A stretch of 64,000 bases of DNA, taken from NCBI RefSeq assembly GCF_000193495.2, contig NZ_AP023410.1:868001-932000 (forward strand), in the 5' to 3' direction. Both the position numbers and the translations under genes were made by a program. The number at the start of each line of letters is the position of its first letter. The stretch's first letter is position 1. The stretch is from Acetobacter aceti NBRC 14818 (lineage in GTDB: Bacteria; Pseudomonadota; Alphaproteobacteria; Acetobacterales; Acetobacteraceae). The notes under the pieces were generated by a model. That model saw only the letters and a program-made list of their open reading frames with translations, did no database searches and was not told the origin of the DNA. This document shows, one piece after another, positions 57,369 through 64,000 of this stretch.

Positions 57369-58689
57369 GCTTTGCTCCGAGACAGGCCTTTTTGACCGTA
57401 TCGTAATTTCCGCAATTGATGGGCTTGGTCCAGTCGCCGATCAGGTTCTTCGTCTCGGCCACATAAGGCGACCAGGCCATGCCCGGCACTTCCTTGGGTG
57501 TCTGCCAGACGACGTTGAACTGCCCGTCATCCTGAATCTCGCCGATATAGACTGGCTTGGTGATGTGATGGTTCGGAAGAACCTGCGCCGTGCCGCCCGT
57601 CAGATTGGGCTGTTTGAGACCGACCATCGCTTCGATGACCTTGTCATGGTCTGTGGAACCAACCTTCTCGACCGCCTGAACCCACAGATTGAAGCCGATA
57701 TAGGACGCTTCCATCGGATCGTTGGTCGTACGCTTCGGATTCTTCGTGTAGGTATGCCACTCCTTGATGAAGGACTTGTTGGCAGGGCTGTCGATGCTCT
57801 CGAAGTAGTTCCAGGCGGCGAGCTGACCAACGAGCGGCTTGGTGTCCATACCGGCGAGCTCTTCCTCACCGACACTGAAGGCCATGACGGGAATATCTGT
57901 GGCGGAGATGCCCTGCGCGCCCAGTTCCTTGTAGAACGGGACATTGGCGTCACCATTGATGGTGGACACAACAGCCGTTTTCTTGCCTGCTGAACCAAAG
58001 GCCTTGAGCTGCGACACGATGGTCTGCCAGTCGGACTGACCGAACGGCGTGTAGTTCACCATGATGTCGGCGTCTGCGATGCCTTTGGATTTCAGGTAGT
58101 TCTGAAGGATCTGGTTCGTCGTGCGCGGATAGACATAATCCGTGCCGATCAGTGCAAAACGCTTCGCTCCGCCGCCGTCGGCGCTGAGCAGATAATCGAC
58201 CGCCGGGATGGCCTGCTGGTTAGGGGCCGCGCCCGTGTAGAAGACGTTGCGGCTGCACTCCTGTCCCTCATACTGCACGGGATAGAACAGGATGCCGTTG
58301 AGTTCCTCGAACACCGGCAATACGGACTTGCGGGACACGCTGGTCCAGCAACCGAACACGGACGCCACCTTGTCTACGGCGAGAAGCTGACGGGCCTTCT
58401 CGGCGAACAGCGGCCAGTTGGAAGCGGGATCGACCACGACAGCTTCCAGAGGACGCCCCAGCACGCCGCCTTTACGATTCTGCAATTCGACCAGCATCAG
58501 GATGACGTCTTTCAGCGTGGTTTCGCTGATGGCCATGGTGCCCGACAGGGAATGCAGCACACCGATGCGGATCGGCTCGCCTTTGGGCGCTGCTGCGGCA
58601 GCCCCTTTCACACCGGCAAGCATCGCTGCGGATGCGGCGAGACTGAATTTCGTAAAATCACGGCGGGAGAAACGCGGCGACATCGTCAT
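57361..58689 (-). CDS. urtA: Urea ABC transporter substrate-binding protein UrtA
   Basis: A 442-residue periplasmic binding protein with a twin-arginine signal (SRRDFTKFS) and Ala-rich hydrophobic stretch. UrtA hallmarks include IRIGVLHSLSGTMAISET, GRPLEAVVVDPASNWPLFAE, VFGCWTSVSRKSVLPVFEE, LNGILFYPVQYEGQE and NVFYTGAAPNQQ. It leads urtABCDE. ATG 58689 has AAGGAC upstream; the 95-bp gap to the divergent kinase gene holds a palindrome. Confidence 0.95.
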   Translation of the reverse strand: MTMSPRFSRRDFTKFSLAASAAMLAGVKGAAAAAPKGEPIRIGVLHSLSGTMAISETTLKDVILMLVELQNRKGGVLGRPLEAVVVDPASNWPLFAEKARQLLAVDKVASVFGCWTSVSRKSVLPVFEELNGILFYPVQYEGQECSRNVFYTGAAPNQQAIPAVDYLLSADGGGAKRFALIGTDYVYPRTTNQILQNYLKSKGIADADIMVNYTPFGQSDWQTIVSQLKAFGSAGKKTAVVSTINGDANVPFYKELGAQGISATDIPVMAFSVGEEELAGMDTKPLVGQLAAWNYFESIDSPANKSFIKEWHTYTKNPKRTTNDPMEASYIGFNLWVQAVEKVGSTDHDKVIEAMVGLKQPNLTGGTAQVLPNHHITKPVYIGEIQDDGQFNVVWQTPKEVPGMAWSPYVAETKNLIGDWTKPINCGNYDTVKKACLGAKHG

Positions 58690-58744
58690 GGCCTCTGTCC
58701 TTCTGATACTGACATGAGCATCCCCACCGGGGCAGATTTTCCCA

Positions 58745-58760
58745 TACGCAAACTTGCGTA
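58745..58760. promoter_or_regulatory. Palindrome TACGCAA-AC-TTGCGTA, candidate operator
   Basis: A perfect 7-bp inverted repeat with a 2-bp centre lies 55 bp upstream of urtA and 25 bp upstream of the kinase gene. Its size suits a LuxR/NarL-type dimer, and such a regulator is encoded by the second gene of the kinase unit. Binding is inferred. Confidence 0.5.
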
Positions 58761-58784
58761 GTTCATTACGATGTCGCATCTGGC

Positions 58785-61700
58785 ATGAGGGATGCAAAGG
58801 AAAACACAGATGCAGGAGCGGTTGTCCGGGTGCCCAGGCGTGTTGCCATGAGGCCATTGCGCATCGTGCGTATGCGCCGCGACTACAATCGCTGGGCGGC
58901 CGACCAGTCGCTCGAGGATTACGCCCTGCGCTTTACGGCCCGCTCAGCCCGGGCCGCAACGCCTTTGCGAGCGGCACTGACGGCTCTAGGCTCCATTTCC
59001 TTTCTCGCGCTTGAGGCGATCGGCGGCACGCTGACAATGGCTTTCGGTTTCACCAACACGGCCCTTGCCATCGCTTTCGTCAGTGTTGTGATCTTTCTGG
59101 TGAGCCTGCCCATCTGCGCCACGGCTGCCCGCAGCGGTCTCGACATCGACCTGCTCACACGCGGCACGGGGTTCGGCTATATTGGCTCAACCCTGACCTC
59201 GCTGATCTATGCCAGCTTCACCTTTATCTTTTTCGGGATCGAGGCCGCCATTCTGGCCGCGTTGCTGGAGCAAATTCCTGGGATTTCCCACACCATTGCG
59301 TGCTGTCTGGCAGCCCTGCTTGTCATTCCACTGGTCACTGGCGGGTTCCGGTTTATCGCACGATTCCAGATCTTTTCTCTCCCCATCTGGTTCGCGCTCA
59401 ACCTCATTCCCCTGATCGCCATTCTCTACGCTCACCCAAACTGGATCGGCGACTGGGTGCAGTTCAAGGGACTGGCCTCAACCCAGCCCGTAAACATCTT
59501 CGCCATTGGTAGTGCAGCGTCCATCATGTTCGTGCTGATCTGTCAGAGCGCGGAACAGGTGGATTTTCTGAGGTTCATGCCTTCCCTGACACGCACCAAC
59601 CGGGTGAGATGGTGGTGCGCGCTGATTGCCGGAGGACCGGGCTGGATTGTGTTTGATGCGGCCAAGCTTTTCGCTGGATCGTTTCTGGCGTGGGCGGTCC
59701 TGAATGCCGGCTTTTCACCAGACCGTGCCGTGCAGCCCCAGCAGATGTACAGGCTGGCCTACGGCACATTCCTGTCGCCTGCGTTCGCGACACTTGCCAC
59801 TGCGGCTCTGGTCATCGTCGCCCAGTTCAAGATCAACATCACCAACGCCTATGCAGGCTCCCTCGCCTGGTCGAATTTCTTTTCCCGATTGACGCACTCC
59901 CATCCGGGACGGGTGTTCTATGTCCTGTTCACGGTAGCGCTTGCCCTTCTTCTTATGCTCGCCGGTCTGGTCAGCACCATTGAGACGGGCATCGTCCTGT
60001 ATGCTGATCTTGCCGCCGCATGGGTCGGCCCCATCCTCGCGGATATCGTGCTGTGCAAACCTCTCAAGCTCAGTCCACCCTTTGTCGAATTCAAACGCGC
60101 GCTCCTGCCGGACATCAATCCCGTAGGGCTGGGTGCGGCGTTCACAGGCGCTGTGACGGGCATTCTCTGCACTGACGGCTATTTCGGCCCCTATGCCTCG
60201 GCGTTTTCGCCGTTCATCGCGCTGGGACTCTCGTTTCTGGTGACGCCCCTTCTGGCGGCGCTGACAGGCGGGCGAACCTATCTCGCACGACGGGCACCCG
60301 CAGACTGGAACACACGCGGTTCCATGAAATGCGTGATCTGCGAACACACCTTTGAAGCTACCGACATGGCCAGTTGTCCTGCCTATGGCGGAACCATCTG
60401 CTCACTCTGCTGCTCGCTGGACGCCCGCTGCAATGATCGCTGCAAACCTGCTATCACGCATCTAAGGCAACAGTTCAGTCTGCCTTTCGATCTCCTCCCG
60501 CAAAAACTCAAAAGCTTTCTTTTATCGACAAAGGGCCGTTTTCTCCTTTTTTCCGGTCTTGGCACCGCGGCGATGCTGCTGATCGGCGATAGCGCGCTGG
60601 CCCATCATCATGCCTACCTGGTGCTGTTTCTTCTTGTCGTTCTGACATCCTGGCTTGTCGTGCTTGGGCAGGATGGACGACAAGCTGCGGGAGAAGAAAC
60701 ACGCCGACAAACCCTCCTTCTGATGAACGAAATCCGTGCCCACCAGCGGACAGACGCCGCCCTGAAACGGGCACGGGAAAAGGCTGAGGCCGCCAGTCTG
60801 GCAAAAACCCGTTATCTGAGCGGCATCAGTCACGAAATCAGAGCGCCCCTGAACACCATCATGGGTTACACCCAGATTCTCCAGAACGATCATCGTATTC
60901 CCGCAGATCGGCAGGATGTTCTGCGCACCATTCGGGAAAGTGGTGAGCATATGACCGGACTTCTGACCGGACTTCTCGATATTTCCAAAATCGAGGCCGG
61001 TCGGATCGAGCTCTACAGCGACAGGATCGCTCTCGGTCAGTTCCTCAACACCGTTGTGCAGATGGTCCGCCCGCAGGCACGAGCCAAACGACTGGATTTC
61101 CATTATCATCCTGGATACCTGCCGCCCGTCGTGATGGGAGATGAGCACCGCCTCCGTCAGATCCTACTTAACCTGTTGTCCAATGCCGTGAAATTTACTC
61201 CATCCGGCTCAGTGACGTTCACGGCGAACTGGCGCGGCCAGATTGCCGAATTCATCATCGAAGATACCGGACCGGGCATTGCTCTTGCCGATCAGGAACG
61301 GATTTTCGAACCATTCGAAAGAGCGGCCGGAGACGCTGTCCCCGGCACAGGTCTGGGGCTGACAATCACGCGCCTCCTCACTCATATTCTGGGAGGAGAA
61401 CTCACTCTGGCGAGTGAGGTCGGACATGGAACACGCTTCCGGGTGCGCCTGCTCCTGTCCGACCGTGCCGAAAATGCAACCCCCGTCCTTCAGGGACTTC
61501 CCTCGGGCTATGACGGCGCCAGAAAAACCATACTGGTGGTCGACGACAATGCCGCTCATCGACGTATGATGCATGAATTTCTGGGGTCCAGACATTTCAA
61601 TATCCACGATGTCTCTGGCGGTGTTGAATGTCTTGAATTTCTGAAAACAGAACTTCCTGACCTGATCATTCTCGATCTCTCCATGCCGGGCATGGATGGA

Positions 61701-62180
61701 CGGGAACTGGCGCTGCGCATTCGGGAAACCAGTGCAGGCCATCTCCCCCTGCTCTTTCTCACCGGCAACGTGACTGAACTGGCAGCGCGTCGTGTTCCTT
61801 CACTGGATGACTGTACAGTGCTGCCAAAACCCGTCGATTTTCAGGTCCTTCTCGATGAAATCGGGCGACTTCTGGATCTGCAATGGGTGTTTTCATCTGA
61901 CGATGAAGCGCTCCAGACACTAGCTTCAGAGCAGGAGACGACACGAACACCGGACAACATCAAACTCGACCTTTCATCGAATATCTCTTTGACAGAAAAT
62001 GAGAAAACAGACCTTCTCGAACTGATCAACTCCGGAAACGTCCGTCTTTTACGACAAAAACTTGATCTTCTCTGTAACAGTTATCCTCATCTTGTCATGA
62101 CTCTTGACCCCATTAAGCAAGCAGCCCGCACCTATCAACTCGAAACAGTCAGACGTTTGCTGGAGGAACTGCCCGCATGA
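58785..62180 (+). CDS. Hybrid histidine kinase with NCS1 permease-like sensor domain
   Basis: A 1131-residue membrane protein. Residues about 30-500 are a 12-helix NCS1 (purine/cytosine permease)-like domain (RRDYNRWAADQSLEDYALRFT region, GFGYIGSTLTSLIYASFTF, SQVKIN-like AQFKINITNAYAG). A Cys cluster at 516-553 (CVICEHTF, CPAYGG, CSLCCSLDARCNDRC) could bind a metal. Then come two helices, a coiled coil, HisKA with His683 (SHEIRAPLN), an ATPase (NLLSNAVKFT, GTGLGLTI), a receiver with Asp964 (ILDLSMPGMDG) and a C-terminal helical tail. ATG 58785 lacks a clear ribosome site; ATG 58848 is an alternative. Divergent from urtA, so it may sense urea or a related nitrogen compound. It overlaps the regulator gene by 4 bp. 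Confidence 0.85.
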   Translation: MRDAKENTDAGAVVRVPRRVAMRPLRIVRMRRDYNRWAADQSLEDYALRFTARSARAATPLRAALTALGSISFLALEAIGGTLTMAFGFTNTALAIAFVSVVIFLVSLPICATAARSGLDIDLLTRGTGFGYIGSTLTSLIYASFTFIFFGIEAAILAALLEQIPGISHTIACCLAALLVIPLVTGGFRFIARFQIFSLPIWFALNLIPLIAILYAHPNWIGDWVQFKGLASTQPVNIFAIGSAASIMFVLICQSAEQVDFLRFMPSLTRTNRVRWWCALIAGGPGWIVFDAAKLFAGSFLAWAVLNAGFSPDRAVQPQQMYRLAYGTFLSPAFATLATAALVIVAQFKINITNAYAGSLAWSNFFSRLTHSHPGRVFYVLFTVALALLLMLAGLVSTIETGIVLYADLAAAWVGPILADIVLCKPLKLSPPFVEFKRALLPDINPVGLGAAFTGAVTGILCTDGYFGPYASAFSPFIALGLSFLVTPLLAALTGGRTYLARRAPADWNTRGSMKCVICEHTFEATDMASCPAYGGTICSLCCSLDARCNDRCKPAITHLRQQFSLPFDLLPQKLKSFLLSTKGRFLLFSGLGTAAMLLIGDSALAHHHAYLVLFLLVVLTSWLVVLGQDGRQAAGEETRRQTLLLMNEIRAHQRTDAALKRAREKAEAASLAKTRYLSGISHEIRAPLNTIMGYTQILQNDHRIPADRQDVLRTIRESGEHMTGLLTGLLDISKIEAGRIELYSDRIALGQFLNTVVQMVRPQARAKRLDFHYHPGYLPPVVMGDEHRLRQILLNLLSNAVKFTPSGSVTFTANWRGQIAEFIIEDTGPGIALADQERIFEPFERAAGDAVPGTGLGLTITRLLTHILGGELTLASEVGHGTRFRVRLLLSDRAENATPVLQGLPSGYDGARKTILVVDDNAAHRRMMHEFLGSRHFNIHDVSGGVECLEFLKTELPDLIILDLSMPGMDGRELALRIRETSAGHLPLLFLTGNVTELAARRVPSLDDCTVLPKPVDFQVLLDEIGRLLDLQWVFSSDDEALQTLASEQETTRTPDNIKLDLSSNISLTENEKTDLLELINSGNVRLLRQKLDLLCNSYPHLVMTLDPIKQAARTYQLETVRRLLEELPA

Positions 62181-63064
62181 CACGTGAGACACCCTCCCGT
62201 TCCACCCTGCTTGTAATTGATGATGATCCAGCCGCCCTTGGCATGATGGACGAGGCACTGACAAATGCCGGTTACTCGGTTCTGCTGGCGCAATCTGGTG
62301 ACAGCGCCTTTGAAGTCATGAACCGGACCCTGCCTGATCTCGTGCTGGTCGATGCGATCATGCCGGGACTGAGCGGCTGGGATATCTGCCGCAGCATGAA
62401 GGCGGATGCCACGCTCAACGCTCTACCCGTCATCTTCATGACCGGTCTGACGGAAATCGAGCATGTCCTGCGGGCGTTCGAAGCTGGGGCCACAGACTAT
62501 GTGACCAAACCATTCCACTTCGCCGAAGTTCTGGCCCGTATCGAAATTCACCTGATCGCCGCACGTCGTATCCGAACGGCTCATGCAGCCTTGGACAGCG
62601 TCGGCAGACGCTTCTTCGCCCTTGATGACAACGGTGAACTGCTGTGGTCCACTCCAAAAGCCGCCGAGTTTCTGGCGCAACTCCCTTCGCCCGAGCATTT
62701 TTCCAAATTCGTCATGAAAAAATCGGAACCGGGACAGGTCATTTTCACTACCCCTCATCAGAATGGTGTTCTGCGCGTCACTTTTATCGGACGGGACGGC
62801 CCTCAGGAATGGCTGTTCTCCATCGCGTTTCAACTGGATCGTCCCGAACAGATTCTACAGGAAAAATTCGGTCTTAGCGCACGGGAAGCAGAAGTTCTTC
62901 TGTGGATCAGCCGGGGAAAAAGCAGTCGCGATATTGCTGAAATCCTCAGCATCAGTCCGCGCACAATCGATAAGCACACCGAGCAGCTTTATAACAAGGC
63001 CGGTTTCAGCGGGCGTGCGGCCGCAGCGGCGGCGGCTTCACGACTGTTGGGGGATATAGAATAA
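62177..63064 (+). CDS. LuxR-type response regulator
   Basis: A 295-residue regulator. The receiver domain (1-125) has IDDD at the acidic pocket, phospho-Asp59 (LVLVDAIMPG) and Lys in VTKPFHF. A middle PAS-like region of about 100 residues is followed by a LuxR HTH (SAREAEVLLWISRGKSSRDIAEI, with ISPRTIDKHTEQLYNKAGF). It is translationally coupled to the kinase gene by ATGA. The likely target is the urtA/kinase intergenic palindrome, and perhaps urease. Confidence 0.88.
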   Translation: MTRETPSRSTLLVIDDDPAALGMMDEALTNAGYSVLLAQSGDSAFEVMNRTLPDLVLVDAIMPGLSGWDICRSMKADATLNALPVIFMTGLTEIEHVLRAFEAGATDYVTKPFHFAEVLARIEIHLIAARRIRTAHAALDSVGRRFFALDDNGELLWSTPKAAEFLAQLPSPEHFSKFVMKKSEPGQVIFTTPHQNGVLRVTFIGRDGPQEWLFSIAFQLDRPEQILQEKFGLSAREAEVLLWISRGKSSRDIAEILSISPRTIDKHTEQLYNKAGFSGRAAAAAAASRLLGDIE

Positions 63065-63067
63065 CGC

Positions 63068-64000
63068 TCACATAAACGAAATCGGGTCTACATCCACATC
63101 CACGCGCACAGTACTCGTAAACGTCACCTGCCCCAGCCAACGCCGCAGGATCGGCTGCACGGCGATATTCCGATGCGTCCGCAGCAACAGCCGTCGTCGA
63201 TGTCGACCACGCAATACGGCAATCGGCGCGGGAACCGGGCCAAGCACTTCGATCCCGTTGCCATGCGGCGCGGAAACACCAAGCTGTCGAGCCGCATTAT
63301 CCGCAGCATCAGCATTTTCCGAACTGACAATCAACGCCGCCAAGCGTCCAAAAGGCGGCCAGAAACCCGGCTTCCGCTGATCGGCTTCCTCCGCCATGAA
63401 AGCCGCGAAATCGCCCGAAACCAGTGCCTGCATGACGGGATGTTCCGGTGTAAAGCTCTGAAGCAGCACCTCGCCGGGCGCTTCCGCACGTCCCGCACGG
63501 CCGGCGACCTGATGCAGAAGCTGCATCGTGCGCTCCCCTGCCCGCAGGTCAGCCCCTCCCAACCCAAGATCAGCATCCACCACACCCACAAGCGTCAGGT
63601 GCGGAAAATGCCAGCCCTTGGCGACAATCTGCGTGCCAATGATGAGATCCACTTCCCTCCGTGAAATCTTGCCGACAGCCTCCGCCGTTGCCGCCGGACC
63701 GCTGATCGTGTCGCTGGCCATCACCATGATCCGCGCATCAGGAAATTCGCTGCGGGCTTCTTCCGTTATGCGCTCGATCCCCGGACCGATGGCTGTCAGA
63801 CTGTCCTCAGCTCCGCATGTCGGGCAGGCATGAGGAACAGGCTCAGTATGCTCACAGTAATGGCAGGCCAGAACATGCTTTTTCCTGTGTTCAACAAGCC
63901 ATGATGTGCAGTGAGGACATTCCATCCGATGCCCGCAGGTCCGGCACAACGTCAGCGGCGCATAACCGCGACGATTGAGGAACAACATGGCCTGTTCGCC
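63068..64000 (-). CDS. priA: Primosomal replication helicase PriA, C-terminal part (5' end outside window)
   Basis: The frame is open from the right edge to the TGA at 63068-63070; the residues before the first Met ([15 protein letters not shown]) match PriA. The visible 310 residues contain the zinc-binding region [31 protein letters not shown], then helicase motifs [25 protein letters not shown] and [18 protein letters not shown], and the C-terminal domain. PriA restarts stalled forks. It is convergent with the response regulator, 3 bp apart. Confidence 0.95.
   Translation of the reverse strand, partial: GEQAMLFLNRRGYAPLTLCRTCGHRMECPHCTSWLVEHRKKHVLACHYCEHTEPVPHACPTCGAEDSLTAIGPGIERITEEARSEFPDARIMVMASDTISGPAATAEAVGKISRREVDLIIGTQIVAKGWHFPHLTLVGVVDADLGLGGADLRAGERTMQLLHQVAGRAGRAEAPGEVLLQSFTPEHPVMQALVSGDFAAFMAEEADQRKPGFWPPFGRLAALIVSSENADAADNAARQLGVSAPHGNGIEVLGPVPAPIAVLRGRHRRRLLLRTHRNIAVQPILRRWLGQVTFTSTVRVDVDVDPISFM

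Noticed and set aside
58690-58784. A guanidine or other riboswitch in front of urtA
   Set aside because: The gap is only 95 bp, shared by two divergent genes, and I could not fit a guanidine-I type structure.
1-64000. tRNA genes, rRNA genes, CRISPR arrays, insertion sequences or a replication origin
   Set aside because: I looked through the intergenic spaces for cloverleaf pieces, spaced repeats, transposase-like frames and DnaA-box clusters and found none that I could support by eye.

Overview
The window is a stretch of chromosome from an alphaproteobacterium, most likely an acetic acid bacterium (Acetobacteraceae, Acetobacter or a close relative). The reasons are the protein style throughout, an ATP12 F1-ATPase assembly chaperone gene, the HslV/HslU order, a small SRP RNA upstream of dnaX-ybaB-recR, and moderately high GC with AT-rich gaps. 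The genus call is an inference from recall, not from a database search. Both ends cut genes: an AsmA-family gene on the left has lost its 5' end, and priA on the right has lost its N-terminal part.

Layout. 1-9 kb: AsmA-like protein, sugar porter, SMR exporter, then an apparent operon rarA, RluA-family synthase, second AsmA protein, ATP12. 9.2-11.3 kb: a small foreign-looking insert with a helix-turn-helix protein, a glycine-rich phage tail-fibre-like protein and an unknown partner, closed by a strong terminator. 11.4-13.8 kb: DEAD-box helicase, an AT-rich gap and an unrecognised low-complexity protein. 13.8-18.3 kb (minus strand): SRP RNA, dnaX, ybaB, recR, a pteridine-reductase-like SDR, folB. 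18.5-31.9 kb: housekeeping genes clpA, map, ggt, argG, an FKBP lipoprotein, a Cys-rich secreted protein, a c-type cytochrome lipoprotein, trpS, pncC, an MscS channel and hslVU-sufE. 32.1-35 kb: a divergent pair of an LCAT-like hydrolase and a subtilase. 35-40 kb: three tightly packed signalling genes (two histidine kinases and a CheB-like protein without its catalytic residues). Then come a Ppx/GppA phosphatase and a ureohydrolase.

43.5-48.6 kb is a complete urease operon, ureDABCEFG. 53.1-58.7 kb is a complete urea-type ABC importer, urtABCDE, on the minus strand. Divergent from urtA are a 1131-residue hybrid kinase whose sensor half is an NCS1 permease-like domain, and a LuxR-type response regulator. 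The 95-bp gap between the two units holds a perfect 16-bp palindrome that could be the regulator's site. Together these make a nitrogen-scavenging module: urea is imported by Urt, released internally from a guanidino compound by the ureohydrolase, and hydrolysed by nickel urease. Between urease and urt lie two secreted or outer-membrane proteins (one a porin), a divergent LysR regulator/PACE exporter pair and a secreted Met-rich protein.

I saw no tRNA or rRNA genes, no CRISPR array and no insertion sequence. The most unusual items are the degenerate CheB-like protein and its kinase partners, the permease-kinase next to urt, the lipase/subtilase pair, and the orphan tail-fibre island.
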